A program made the translations under genes and the position numbers. From contig WPIO01000042.1 of the NCBI GenBank assembly GCA_009760855.2, positions 950,501 through 1,014,500 of the forward strand: a DNA stretch of 64,000 nt, written 5' to 3'. Source of the DNA: Cristatella mucedo. Its lineage: Eukaryota > Bryozoa > Phylactolaemata > Cristatellidae. This document shows positions 1 to 11,821 of this stretch, one piece after another; position 1 is the first letter of the stretch; each line of letters starts with the position of its first letter. Below the pieces are notes generated by a model that was not told the DNA's origin, ran no database searches, and saw nothing but the letters and a program-made list of their open reading frames with translations.

Positions 1-24
1 CAGCTAAAAATCTTCACGGCCGCA

Positions 25-765
25 CAGTCGCGACGTCAACGACCTTGAGAAGGCCTTGTGGCCATCCAGTCTCGACTTCTATAGCACACTGCTTGCTGGT
101 CCACCGGCCTGTGCAATGTAGTGTTTACAGTAGGCAAAAAATTCTGCAGCTACGCTTATGTGACTTCAATATCATAGTTACCAAATCATACCCGATATCG
201 CCAATTAGCAATGGCTCCCAGTCATGCAGTTGATAGACTTTAAAGTTCTGTCACTCACTGTTAGGTCCCTTCATTCTTTAGTGCCAGCCAAACTGTCAGA
301 TCTATTCCCCGCCAGGCTAAGCATCGTACCACACTCTTTTCTTAATCTAACTGTTCAACCATACCCCGGACAAATTCCAAATTCTTTGGAGACCGTGCCT
401 TTAGTTTGTATGCTCATAAAGTCTGGAACTCATTCCCGACTTCCGTCACATCCCATGACTAGACCATATTCAAAATAAACTAAAAACGCATGGATTTACT
501 TCAGCATTTAGCGTTCCCTGTGGTTCATTCTAAATTTATGTATGCCTCCTGACACTGTTAGTGCTGCCACTAACCACACTTGCATGCTGACCTTGTGCGT
601 GTCACCCCAGTGAGTGTCACCAAGTTTGTGTCAGCCGTGACCATGCTATTCTTGCTGTTCATTCATCATGCTAACACTAGCTTACATTGCAGCAAGAATA
701 AAGTGCCTCAAAAGAGAATGATTTATCTGGAGATGCTATATCAAATGTATTAGTATTATTACTAT
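25..765 (+). repeat. Degenerate L2-type LINE, 3' portion
   Basis: This stretch matches, with many changes, the 3' half of the better L2 copy at 8986-10535. Shared landmarks in order are the cysteine-rich post-RT segment, the 'ggagaccgtgc' block near 390, the 'catgctgacc...tgtgcatgtcacc' block near 580-610, and the terminal unit with 'aaagtgcctc..agagaatg' near 700 followed by TTA-type repeats near 750-765. No open frame survives. The window starts inside or just before the copy, so its left end is unknown. Confidence 0.75.
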
Positions 766-944
766 TATATTAGCTGCAGTACCAGCATCTGGCATGCTCA
801 GTCGTCGCTGGACTAGGCTTATACGTCAGCCCCGCACCCTTGCTTGGATCTCAGGAACTGGTCGTGAAAAAAGATTTAGGAATGAGCGCTGAAACAGAAA
901 GTCTTGCCATTCTCGGCGGATCGATCTAACACTGAATGCAATAA

Positions 945-1195
945 TATTGATAATAATAATAATAACATAATCGATAGAGGGTTTCAGATAACTTTATCTC
1001 TTTCTAGGTGCTCGAAATTTGCTGCAAAGGAAACATAATCGGATGGTTAGTGGTAGCATACTCGAAAAACAACAAGAATAACATATTTAGTGGTGACATG
1101 CACAGGATCAGTATTTAAGTATGGTTAGTTGCAGCATGCACAGTGTTAGCACCCATAACCACATAAAGGACGAATCGCAGGGACCAGTTCTCATG
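945..1195 (-). repeat. L2-type LINE 3' tail, reverse orientation
   Basis: The sequence begins with an AATAAT run and then shows the reverse complement of the L2 terminal unit (the 'atctctttctaggtgct' block near 998) and the 'gacatgcacagg..cagtat' and 'agcatgcacagtgttagcac' blocks. It is a 5'-truncated minus-strand insertion of about 250 bp and has no coding capacity. Confidence 0.75.
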
Positions 1196-2559
1196 CAAGC
1201 CAGGAGAAAGCCACACTTCTCCGAGGGATTTTACGGAAGTCTGTATTGAGTATTCTAATGACATTCATTGAACTTTTGAGATGAACTTTGCAGTTGACTA
1301 ATAATATTTAGCGCCGAAAAAGCTCACGTAAATGTGCGAGCTTCGAAACCTGCCCAAACCAGCTCTGCCTTGCTCAGCAGCAAGCTTAGCTGCATGCTGG
1401 ACTGCAGACATGCTTTGCCGTCGAACCAATCAGAAGGCTAAGAAAATATTGCGTTAGGTTCTCTGTATGCTGTCTGGAAATAGCCAGTGGTTTCTGTCAC
1501 CCGAAGCTGTGAATTGGCATCATGCGATACTCTGCTGAATCCGCATCTGTAAGGCTTCGTTTTTTTACTCCACTGCGTAATCGTCTTCCTTGTTTGAGCC
1601 TGCAATTCTTTAAACACTATGCATCTGAACTGAAGCGTACATCCAAACGAACGCTCTCCGTATGCTGAAAATAACGAAGACAATGTTTGTCCTTCTAGCC
1701 GCAACCAAAAATGCCGTGCAGAATTAATCGACGCCGTATTTGTTGTTACAAATATTGCAACAATATAATGGGACTTTTACAGATGCAAATTTAGCTTGAC
1801 GTTGTAACTTGATCACATTATAAAAAGCAGCAACTGAAAATTGACACAATAAATAATCTCTGACAAACAGAAGTATCTCCTCTCAGAATTGCTAGAAAAA
1901 TTGCAAACATATAGTGGCAAATATATAATGGCAAAAAAGTTAGCTGCCCTTGCTGAGTCGACGACCTCCGAACTTTCCTAATATCTTCAAATTTAGCTAT
2001 TATAAAGGTTTTCTGTTTACGCAAACATTTTTTGATTGAGTATTATTATAAACCAATAAGGGGCAGTATCATGGCAACGAATAAAAGCAGTTCTTCAAAT
2101 AAAGCCACTGTAGGAATTTAGTCTCTAACAAGGCTCAGCTGGAAAGCTTTTGGCTTTCCGGCCAACTGCAGTAGATTTCCAGTGATCACTATTCAGCTAA
2201 GTTGGCTGCGGCTTCACGCTTTCGAAGAGATCGTAAGGTATCAATGCCAGTTACTTAAAAACCACGCAAGCACTGTGTGCTAGTGCTAGGCAAGAGTGCT
2301 TCCCTGAGCACATCGAAAGTCCTAGAAGCTTGAAGTGCTAAGGGCAATACAAATGACGGAAAATCACGGCTATGCAAATGTCATTATCACACCAAACCAT
2401 AGGAGTAGCGAGGGGTGGGCGGCTGACAGATATCCCAATGAGCTCCAAAAGCTAAATGCATCGTGGATATTTGAAAAGAAATTACATGCAAGAATACCAA
2501 TATTGATTTCAAGCAAGTCCTCTAAATTTTCTTATACTAAACGATGATAAAAATAACTT
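1196..2559. other. Unassigned host sequence
   Basis: About 1.36 kb of AT-leaning sequence. The reading frames present are short and lack recognisable motifs. I see no RNA gene, tandem repeat or transposon landmark that I can name. Confidence 0.4.
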
Positions 2560-3495
2560 ATAAGCAATGGGCAAACCCAGTGTAATTCTGAAATTGGAAA
2601 GGCTATCACTCAAAATTGGCTATACCAGCATATTTCCGGCTGAAGCAGCTCAAAATCTAGGTGTCATGTTTCAAAGTGACCTCTCGTTAGACGACCACAT
2701 CAGCTCCACAATCAAGTCTGTATTCTTTCAGATACATATCATTGCTAAAATATGTGCTTGTTTAGATGAGGATACCCCCGTCCGAGTTGGTTCATGATTT
2801 GCGACATCCCGTCTTGACTTGCATAACTAACTGCTTTCTGGCCTGCCGGCCTGTGCCAGCAGGCGCTTACAGCTGGTGCAAAACTCTGCAGCTAGGCTTG
2901 TCTTTTGTGAGCGCCACAGCTGCCACATCACGCCACTTCTCGTCGACCTGCACTGGCTACCAGTCAAGCAACGGATCGTCTTCAAAGTTTTTTCGCTCAC
3001 TTTTAGGTCACTTCATTCTTTGGCTCCAGCCTATCTCCCAGATCTACTCCCCCCACCAGGCCAAGCATAGTACCACACACTTTTCAGAATCCAACAGTCT
3101 ACCACTACCTTCGTACAAACCTCGAATCCTTTGAAGACTGTGCATTTATTTCTATGCTCCAAAAGCCTGGAACTCACTCCCGACTTGGGTCAGAACATCC
3201 CCTGACTTGACCACATTTACCAAGAAATTAAAAACACACCTATTTAGGACAGCATTCAGTGGGTCCCTGTGATTCGTCCTTCACGTGCATATGAGTGCTG
3301 ACACTGTGCATGCTGCCAGCAACCACAATTGCATGCTGACCCTGTGTATATAATCCCTAACAATGTTATTCATGTTGTTTATCAAGCATGATATTGCTCA
3401 CCATGCAATCTCGTTTCCCTTAGCAGAAAATGTAAAGCGCCTAGAAAGAGATTGAGTTCTCTGACCACGTTATATTAAGTGCATTATTATTCCTA
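2560..3495 (+). repeat. Degenerate L2-type LINE, 3' portion
   Basis: It aligns in order with positions about 9585-10510 of the better L2 copy: the 'gggcaaacccagtgtaattc' block, the 'cgacctctcgttagacgaccac' block (2680-2700), the 'ctgcactggctaccagtcaagcaacgg' segment (2947-2973), and the terminal 'aaagcgcctagaaagagattgag' unit (3433-3455). Frame shifts and stops break the post-RT coding region into short pieces. It lacks the RT catalytic part, as expected of a 5'-truncated copy. Confidence 0.85.
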
Positions 3496-3519
3496 TTGTC
3501 ACTCGTCTGCATGAACTTG

Positions 3520-3900
3520 ATTATTTTCTGCTGAGCTGGTTAAGCAAAGTTACAGACCTAAACCAAGCTTTAACTTGACCCACTGATGGTGCTCATGCAA
3601 CCGCATGCAAAGACCTTGGAGGTTTCAACCACTGTGTTTTCGGCTGGCGTTCGCAGTGCAGCAAGCACACGGCCTTTCGTCTCTCTGTCCGTGTTCCAAG
3701 ATTCCTTTCCGTCCGCTCACCCAGTCTCGCCTACCGAAGGGGGGCTGTGTCGTTTCAAGAATGAGCACGGCCTGCTACTCTGCGTTAAGGGCGAGCCATA
3801 GTGGCATGCCTGAGCACCGATATGAGCAGCATTCGGCATAGTTATGTGCAACAGTGACTGTTATCTGACTTTTGATCTGGATAATTTATAAAGCTTGTGC
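3520..3900 (+). repeat. GC-rich repeat, copy 1 (hAT-associated)
   Basis: The block centred on 'ttcggctggcgttcgca' (3640-3660) recurs in more GC-rich form at 7540-7740 and 8075-8275. In the latter two it directly precedes recognisable hAT transposase sequence. It is therefore probably the upstream part of the same hAT element, separated here from the coding remnant that starts near 5030 by an L2 fragment at 4262-4660. I see no coding potential of its own. Confidence 0.55.
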
Positions 3901-4261
3901 CAGACTGCAGTTGCTCTCATGCAGTGACGGTTTGCCGGTCGGTGAGTCAAGAGCTGAGTGCGATTGGCTGTGAGCCTATTAGCGAGTCAGCCAGTGGAAG
4001 TCACCCGTGCACTTGTCAATCGTAAAATCCAGGCTATTATTGTTCTCTTACCGATACGGTTTTGTTGCTGGCGATGGGCTGCTAACATCAAGATGCGTGT
4101 TTTATGGTTGGCGTATCCATACCTCAAGGTAGCAGCACTTTGCACGTGCTGTGCTGCTACCCGATCAAATGAGGATTTCGTGGTCAAGCGAACAGAACCA
4201 GCCTACCTGATAGATCTACTTGTCATCCGCTTCAGCGTCGCACGACCCAAATTTTAGAATC

Positions 4262-4660
4262 TGATCGCATGCGTGTACCTCTTACGAATCTAAAATTATT
4301 TGGACATCATGCCTTAAGTTTGTATGATCTCTATGCCTTGAACTCGTTTCCGCCGTGCGTCACAACAGCACCTGACTTGACGGTATTTGAAGACAAGTTA
4401 AAAAGCATCTTATTGTCAATGTATTTACTGGGTCCGTTCAATTCTTCCTTTGTGTGCTTTCGCATGCTGACGCTGTGCATACTGGCGTTAATCGTATTTG
4501 CTTGCTGACCCTGTGAATGTCACCTCTAACCATGTTATGCTTGTTGAAATATAGGATGTTATCACTGATAACTTGATCATGCTTCTTTGCCAGCATATGA
4601 AAATTACACAGAAGGAGATTTTTTCTCACAAGTCGCTATAAAAATTTGTTATTATTGTTA
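4262..4660 (+). repeat. Highly decayed L2-type LINE 3' end
   Basis: The order of blocks ('acctcttacgaatctaaaatt', 'catgccttaagtttgtatg', 'gacgctgtgcatactg', then an ATT/TTA repeat at 4640-4660) follows the L2 3' end, but identity is low. It appears to be one of the oldest L2 pieces in the window. Confidence 0.55.
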
Positions 4661-5029
4661 TCATTATCCCAATGGACCAAACAAAAAAGAATAAAAAGTT
4701 AGTCTCTTATCTGTGTGCTCTAACCCTAAATCAGTTCCTTGGTATACTTACATATATAATCAGAGACAAGCTACTCTGCAAGGTAAGGCCAAACAAGTGT
4801 TGTAGAAATCTGTGAGACTCAAAGTGGGATTTCTCACACCACGAGCATACGTGTGAGGTCATTAGATATGTCAGTGTTGATTTTTCTAACAAAACTGTCA
4901 TCATCATAGACTCTTACCGTGGCTTTACTTACATCTACGCCTATACTGCAGAAACTGAACGTCTCATCTTGAAAAAGTGTGTCAAATCCGACCAAATTTC
5001 CTAGCAAAATTGCAGGTCGCAGTACTACG

Positions 5030-6525
5030 ACAAGGCAGCACTCACGTCTGGCTACTTGTCAGGTGTTAGAAATAAAATACTATCAAATAATTGCATGGCA
5101 ATTTTGTAAACTTGGACGAAGGCAGCTTGAATCTAGCAGGACTTTATTTTGCAAGTCAAGAACTTGTTTTAATTTCCTTTTTTGATCAATAGAGAGCACC
5201 AACTTATTCTTTTCAAAATTAGCTTAAAAGTTGGGAAGAACTGCAGAAAGTCTTAGCAATTACTGTCAAGCGTGCATCTGCAACAAGATAAAGTGCAAGA
5301 GTGGAGGCTTTACAACCTATCATTGACGGATTGGTATTGCATTTTCTTTGGAGAAACTGTCTGAATGCGCAAGTGAAACACTTGGAACAAGAAACGAAGC
5401 TGGTAATCTGCGACATTGTACTTTGAACGTTACTATTTTAGCTATTGCGTCAAATTAGTACAGCATCTTAAGGAAGATTGGCAGCATTCAGAATAGACTT
5501 CAGGATTGAAAGAACAAATTCAAAGACGCATCTTCCAACCTCCACTCTATTGAGATTGAGTTTTCAGTACTTTTAGAAGACCTGTGCTAACAGTAAATAT
5601 TAGATGCCAAAAGAAGACTGTGCTGTGGGGAGTTGCAATTGAACAGATAATTCGCCGAAGGACGCATCTGCCCGGAGAACGTCCTTGAGTTGATTGTCTC
5701 TCAAACAACGGAGAAGATTTCAAGAGTTATGAAGGATAGCACAAACTGTTTCCGGCAATAAATTGCAACTTCGTTCAATTGGCTGATAGATCTCAACATC
5801 TCAACGCTAAATTTGGTTTCATGCTGGAAGTTGAGCATCTTTTAAATACACTTGACCAAATCAATCTCTGCCAAAAATGCCTAGATTTTAGAGTCTTCTA
5901 TTGTTCAGACGTTGATAGATTAGAAATTTAACGTAAAATATGTGACTCTGAAATGTCTTTCACCGCATCCTTAGAGTAGCCAACAAAGAACCCCTTGCAG
6001 TTCATGTCTTTCATTGTCGGTTACGGTGAGAAGATGCCCGATGAAGGTTCCCGATTTCAGAGTTGCCTTGCAAGTTTCTCTCACCGTAGTTGTTTCATTT
6101 GCCGGCTGAGAACTTTCCTTTAGCAAGCTGAAGGTAATCCTATCTTAGGCAAGAGCATCAATGGGGCAAGATGAACTCTATGACTTGTCCTTGTTAGGAA
6201 TCTAGAAAGAAACACCAGAAAATAGAAACTTTCAACCTGTAATAAAACAGTTTGCCACGTTGAAGGCAAGAAAAATTCCCCTAAGCTAAAGCTGAAATAG
6301 CTACCTCGTACCTGTACTACAATTAATGCAAAACTTCTCTAATCGATGTGCCTGCTAGTGTACGTTTGCATTTCTTCTGCTGTGGAGCTATTTTGCAGCA
6401 TTTGTTAGCAATGGGAGTGGCGCCGTTGTTAACTTTGTCCACGGGCACCGAAAGGTCTCACTGCGCAACTGCTTCGGGATTCATATGCACCAAACGTAAG
6501 AAAGCTGCAGTTTTGATGCGAAATT
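5030..6525 (+). mobile_element. hAT transposon remnant, copy A
   Basis: A decayed transposase of the hAT superfamily (DUF4371/ZMYM-like type). Reading across breaks, 5283-5303 gives a Thr-Arg-stop-Ser-Ala-Arg block where the family has a conserved TRW motif. At 6119-6172 the C-terminal dimerisation segment is recognisable (Phe-Ser-Lys-Leu-Lys, then Arg-Ala-Ser). The sequence runs parallel to copy B (8290-11455): matching blocks include 5035-5200 with 8325-8480, 5480-5700 with 8750-8940, 5830-5930 with 10645-10740, and 6115-6520 with 11085-11450. Many stops and indels mean it is not functional. Transposase activity is inferred from family resemblance only. Confidence 0.8.
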
Positions 6526-7069
6526 GTTGGAAATGAAGTTACGGATTGAGCTACGTAATTGCATGCAAATACTCTTACCAGTTCTCGTGCTATGGCCACG
6601 TGTGTCCCGGTCTAAATGGGAACCTTAAAAATCAAACTGAATTAAAGCTGCTGCTTCAATTAAAAGCTTCCCTCAACTGCGATTTTGTTTTTTTGCCTGT
6701 CCATAAGGTTTTACACGTTAACCTAGTACGTTTAATGCGATTATGCTTGTGCTCACTTCAGCTATTAATCCCAGCGACCTTTCCCAAATGGCCTCCCTAA
6801 GTAGTCAAACTGCGATACAGCTGCTATTTCTTTGAAAATCTTTGTGCCACTGCTGTCCTATTTCAAAATGGAAACATATTTCAGGTTTACCCTAAAAACT
6901 TCCTGCGATTTTGCTTTCCCTCTCACATACTGTGGCCTCGGTAGGCTCAAAAAGTCCAGCATCACTGCATATTTGAACGACGATACAGCTGCAATTTCGA
7001 CTATACGCTTTGAGCAACTGCCCTCTTGATTACAGTTTGATAGGAAACAGTAATAAATAATTCATAGTT
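6526..7069. other. Unassigned, possible internal repeat
   Basis: No gene is recognised. Two stretches resemble each other: 'actgcgattttg' near 6678 and 'cctgcgattttg' near 6903, and 'gcgatacagctgctatttc' near 6812 and 'cgatacagctgcaatttcg' near 6981. This suggests an old duplication of roughly 170-230 bp. Confidence 0.3.
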
Positions 7070-7200
7070 TAGCGCCCTAAAAAACTCAATCTCTATTCAG
7101 ACTCTTCACATATGCCACCGTGGCTCGAGACCACGACCACAGCCAGACCTTGCTTGGCGCGAGCACCATAACCACTGGACCAAAACAGCTTAGCAGTGTC
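7070..7200 (-). repeat. tRNA-derived SINE with L2-like tail, copy 1
   Basis: On the minus strand this reads as a tRNA-like head with an A-box-like 'tggttatggtgctcg' and a B-box-like 'ggtctcgagcc', followed by a tail resembling the L2 LINE terminus (the 'agagattgag...gcgc' unit, reverse complement at 7070-7100). A second copy lies at 16545-16675 with the same order. Borrowing of an L2 3' end would allow mobilisation by L2 machinery. Confidence 0.6.
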
Positions 7201-7444
7201 CTATCTTTATTCAGAAATTTACGTGTCATTGCGAATGGGCATTTGACTGCTATAACCTCAGAAAAATTAGGAAACGGTGCAAGGTCAAATTGTGACACCA
7301 GAGGAAAAGCAAAGTTTGGTCTGGGGACAGATGTCCCCGGGCGCCTAAGCCAAGGGGCACCAAAAGCGAAATGGATTGTGCATATTTTTTCAAAATTTTC
7401 ATGTGATAATGCAATGTTAATTTCAATAAAGTCCTCGTTTCAGT

Positions 7445-7960
7445 TAATTTAGCTATTGCTGGCAAAGCTATTTAAGCATGCTTACAGACGTCGACCAATC
7501 TGTTGCGGCGGCAAACACGTGACGACACAGAATCACCGAAAGGGCTTTAACCACCGCGTATTCGGCTGGCGCTCGCATCGCGACAAGCATCCGTTGACCA
7601 AGCGGCCGTTGACCCCTCGGTCCGTGCTCCAGCTGCTCGCCCCGTCCGCTCGCGCCTGCGCACAAGCTGGCTGCGTCGCGCCACGGGCGAGCCCGGCCTG
7701 GTTCGACGCGTCGAGGGCGAGCCGGCATACCGTAGCTTTGAACCAACGCACCGTTAAGGGCACTCCCGCTAAGCTAACTTAACTGGCCGTGCAGCGACAA
7801 TGCAGCTATCACGCCTGACCACTTACAGGTGTCCGGAACAGAATACTGTCCAGTAATGAGAAGGCAATTTTTATAAACTGTGATAACCACAGCTTTAACC
7901 TAGAATGAATTTGAGCTGCAAATCACGATTCCTTCGTCATTGCCTGTTCTGCCGCAATAG
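7445..7960 (+). repeat. GC-rich hAT-associated repeat, copy 2
   Basis: 7540-7740 is CpG-rich and aligns with 8075-8275 ('attcggctggcgctcgc' in both). The following 7785-7960 aligns with 8320-8480, where copy B encodes a hAT transposase segment. This is therefore a partial third hAT copy, truncated after about 500 bp and abutting copy B head-to-tail. The apparent long frames on both strands (7456-7782) are GC-rich shadows. Confidence 0.6.
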
Positions 7961-8985
7961 AGAGCGCGTGACTTGATAAATGCTGGCTGAGCCAGCTAAG
8001 CATGTTTACATACTTCGACCAAGCTGTAGCTTGACGCTCTGGCTGTACGTACGCGACCGCACGGAAACGCCGAGAGGCTGCAACCGTCGTGCATTCGGCT
8101 GGCGCTCGCAGCACAGCGAGCACGCTGTCGTCCACCCATCCTCCATGCGCGTTCCAACTGCCCTTCCCGTCCGCTCTCCCCAACCTGCCTGCCGCAGGCG
8201 GGCTAAATCCCGTCAATAGGGAGCCCAGCCTGTTAAGCTGCGTCAAAGATGAGCCAGCGTCCCGACGCTGAGCGCCGACACCCTATTTGACTGCCACAAG
8301 CTGACTCGCTGTGCTGCGACAACGCAGCAGTCATATCCGGCCACTGTCAGGTGTCCAAGAGAAAATACCGTCCAGACATGAGTCAATTTTTGTAAACTTT
8401 AATAACTACAGCTTGAACAGGCAGGAGTACATGCTGCAAGTCAAGATTCCGTCTTCATGTCGTTTTTTGGAACAATAGAGTAAACCTAATTATTCGTTTC
8501 AAGATAAATTCTGAAGTGAGAAGAACCGAAGAAATTCTTGGCCATCACTGTCAAACTGGCCTCTGCAACAAGGTGGAATGAAAAAGTGGAGGCCGTTGAA
8601 ACTATTAGTGACGAACTGAACAGCCTTATCGGCTTTTTGGAGCAACTGTCTGAGTACACAAGTGGAACCTTTGAAAAAAGAGCAAAGCTGCATGTATCCT
8701 CCCATTGCATTTAAAAAAAGTTTGCTCTGTCGTTATTTTGGTACAGCATCTTGAGAAATGTTGAATGCATTCAGAGAATAATGCAGGATCCAAAGACGAA
8801 CTTCATGGACGCCTCTGGCCATCTTTATTCTACTGAGGCTGAGTTTTCAAGAATGAGAGAATACCTGTGCCATGAATCATCTATAGATGCCGAAAGCAGA
8901 GTTAATTGCAGTGAGCTGCTGTTGAACGAATATTCCACCGACGGACTTGGACGCTTCGAGCATCAAGATGTTGGTCGAAGACACT
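7961..8985 (+). mobile_element. hAT transposon remnant, copy B, left part
   Basis: This is the left part of a decayed hAT transposase gene, interrupted by the L2 LINE at 8986-10535 and resumed at 10536. In one frame 8421-8480 encodes Ala-Gly-Val-His-Ala-Ala followed by Ser-Phe-Phe-Gly-Thr-Ile-Glu. At 8563-8583 lies Ala-Thr-Arg-Trp-Asn-Glu-Lys, the conserved TRW region of DUF4371-type transposases. The next helix-rich stretch (8586-8700 and 8740-8920) fits the middle of the same family. A CpG-rich 5' block at 8075-8275 precedes it. Stops at 8475 and later show it is dead. Confidence 0.8.
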
Positions 8986-10535
8986 AGAACGGATCGTGGC
9001 TGACCAGCTTAACTCATATATCGAAACCTCACACCTTGCTAGTAAGTTCCAGTCTAGCTTTAGATCTAATCACTCCACGGAGTCAGCATTGCTTAGGGTA
9101 TACAACGACCTACTTTGGAATGCAGACATGGGCAGAGTCTCTGCTTGTTTTACTCGATCTTTCGGCAACTGTAGACACGATCGATCACGAAGTTCTTCTA
9201 GAGCGCCTCTCATCTCGCCTGGACATAACTGGCACTGCTCTGCAGTCGTTCAGGTCCGATCTCAGTGAGAGACTCCAGAGTATTGATGTGAATAGACAAA
9301 GATCATCTGAGGTACCTCTGAAATATTGAGCACCTCAGGGCTCCGTGCTCGGTGCGGTTCTTTTCACGGTTTATACTTGCCTCTTGCTGATGTGATTGCC
9401 AAGCACAATCTAGGCTTTCACTTCTATGCGGATGACACTCAGTTGTACCTTTGCTTTGATCCCTCTCAGCCTTCGCACACCTCAAACTCTCTCAACTCAC
9501 TTGCGGCATGCATCGATGCATCTGCGCATGGATGGCAGAAAACTTTCTAAAAATAAATGAGGATGAAACTAACTTACTAGTTAGGGGCTAACCCAGTGTG
9601 ATTCAGAGATTGGAAAGGCTGACTCTCAAAATTAGCTCTGCCAGCATTTCTCCAGTTTAATCAGCTCGAAACTTTGGTGTCATATTCCAAAGCGACCTCT
9701 CGTTAGACGACCACATCAGCTCCACAGTCAAATCTGCTTATTGTCAGCTTCACAACATTGCTAAAATTAGGGCTTGTTTAGATAAGGATACCACGTCCAA
9801 GTTGGTCCATGCATTCGTGACATCCCGTCTCGACTTCTGCAACTCACTGCTTACCGGCCTACCAGCACGTGCGATCAGGCGATTGCAGCTTGTGCAAAAC
9901 TCTGCAGCTAGGCTTGTCTGTCGTGAGCTTCGCAGTTGCCACGTTACTCCACTTCTCGCCGATCTGCACTGGCTACCAGTCAAGCAACGGATTGACTTCA
10001 AGGTTTTGTCGCTCACTTTTAGGTCACTTTCTTTCGCTCCAGCCTATCTTTCAAATATACTCTCCCATCAGGCCAAGCATCGTACCACCCGCTTTTCGGA
10101 ATCCAACAGTCTAAAAACACCTCGTTCAAACCTTAAATCCTTTGGAGACCGTGCATTTAGTTCGTATGCTCCCAAAGCCTGGAACTCCCTCCCGACCTGC
10201 GCCAGAACATCCCCTGACCTGACCACATTTAAAAGGAACCTAAAAACACACCTTTTTAGGACAGCATTTAGTGGGTCCCTGTGATTCGTCCTTGATGTGC
10301 TTATGCGTGCTGACACTGTGCATGCTGCCACTAACCTCATTTGCATGCTGACCCTGTGCATCTCAAGCTAACCATTTTATTTCTTTTGCTTGTTTTTCAA
10401 GCATGATTTTATTTACCATTCAATTGCATTTCCCTTTGCAGCAAATTTAAAGTGCTTAGAAAGAGATTAAGTTCCCTGAGGGCGCTTTATCAAGTGCATT
10501 ATTGTTATTATTATTATTGTTATTGTTATTAGTTT
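8986..10535 (+). mobile_element. L2-type LINE, best plus-strand copy
   Basis: A 5'-truncated non-LTR retrotransposon of the L2/CR1 clade. It starts inside the reverse transcriptase finger region (9000-9120), then shows a palm region near 9150-9200, the Pro-Gln-Gly-Ser-Val-Leu block near 9335 with a stop just upstream, and the catalytic Tyr-Ala-Asp-Asp at 9425-9436. A post-RT region of 160 codons is open at 9802-10284. The 3' end is the 'cttagaaagagattaag...cgctttatcaagtgcatt' unit (10455-10500) followed by a TTA-type repeat. Frameshifts and stops make it inactive. It interrupts hAT copy B, so it is younger than that element. Confidence 0.9.
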
Positions 10536-11455
10536 CATGGCAGAGGAGGCGATTTTAGGAACATTGGTGGACAACAGAATCAATCACTGATTATAAATTA
10601 CTACTTGGTTTTCACGGCTCACAGATCCGGATGTCAAATCTGGTGTCATGAAGGAAGTTGAGAAGCTTTTGAATACACTTGACCAGCTCAAACTCTATAG
10701 AAATTTCTAGATTGTGGAGGATTTTCGAGTCGACGGAACAGAGCTGTGAAACGAAATATGTGATTTGAAATGCTTCTGGTGAACCGTGATGGCTCACTAG
10801 TCAAGGTGGCTTCTTTTCACGACTGAGGTATCGAGGTCGTGCTGTCGAATCGTGTGGTAGGCGATCTAATATAGCTGCTGCAAGCTGTGATGATAGCCGC
10901 AAAGGCTCTCCTGTTGCTGAACAGTAGAGGCTGTTTAATTAGCTATTATTTATATTTCTTTCCACAGTTCAGGACTTGGTACTAAAGACACCGCATGAAC
11001 TGGAGTTTTTCGCTTTGAATTATAATTTTAAAGTTTCCTTGCAACTTCTTCTCGCTATTTGTGTATTATTTGCCGATTGTCCATGTTCCTTCAGCAAGCT
11101 GAAGTCAATCTCGTCTTATCTAAGAGCATCAACGGGGCAAGATTGACTCTCTGCCTTGGCCTTGTTAAGCATAGAGAAAGAATCGCCGGAAAATGTAGAC
11201 TTTCAACGTGTAACAGACTAGTTGGCCACGTTCAAGGCTAAATCCTTCACCTAAGTTAAAGCTGTAATAGCTAACTTGTACCCAGCTGCCGTTATCAAAA
11301 TGTTCACAACTTGATATGCCTGCTTGCATTTTTTGTTTGAATTTCTTTTTTTGAGTAACTATTAAGCAGCAATTTATAACCACAGGAGAGGGCACCATGT
11401 TGTAGCTCTGTCCCCGGCTAATGAAAAACGAAAGGTCTCACTATGCATCGGGAGG
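10536..11455 (+). mobile_element. hAT transposon remnant, copy B, right part
   Basis: This continues the transposase split by the L2 LINE. At 11089-11160 one frame encodes Phe-Ser-Lys-Leu-Lys, then Tyr-Leu-Arg-Ala-Ser and, after a stop, Leu-Ser-Ala-Leu-Ala-Leu-Leu-Ser-Ile-Glu. This is the C-terminal dimerisation region typical of hAT transposases. 11310-11450 matches the end of copy A (6340-6520), which sets the approximate right edge of the element. No terminal inverted repeats were identified. Confidence 0.8.
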
Positions 11456-11484
11456 AGTGCCAGTGCTGGTTCGTCGCTCATTGC

Positions 11485-11540
11485 TCATTCATTCATTCAT
11501 TCATTCATTCATTCATTCATTCATTCATTACTCATTCATA
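11485..11540. repeat. (ATTC)n microsatellite
   Basis: About 13 near-perfect copies of the tetranucleotide ATTC, with an interruption near the right end ('attactcattc'). Confidence 0.95.
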
Positions 11541-11758
11541 AGTCATCGTGATTTGCGTTTGACAGCAAAAAAAAGAGCAATAAACCAGTAGCTTCAGCTG
11601 CTGCACTGTAAGATTACTTCACAACCTAGCGCCGGCAATGATTCTCACATTTGATATGGTGCTAAGTAATGTAAAATTGAGAAACCTCAGCCTTGGTGTT
11701 TCATGGTGTAACAGTGTCGCTAGATTGTAGCCGTTTGATCTCCACAACCTGAAACTGC

Positions 11759-11821
11759 CATGGCCATACTTACGCTATACATGGCCATACTTATGCTATA
11801 CATGGCCATACTTATGCTATA
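11759..11821. repeat. Three tandem copies of a 21-bp unit
   Basis: The unit 'catggccatacttatgctat' plus a final a occurs three times without spacing. The first copy differs by one base (tacgc instead of tatgc). The near-identity points to a recent expansion. Confidence 0.95.

Noticed and set aside
7456-8271. Overlapping frames of 70-110 codons on both strands
   Set aside because: The region is CpG/GC-rich repeat sequence in which stops are rare. Neither strand shows a motif, and the same block recurs three times as part of a hAT element.
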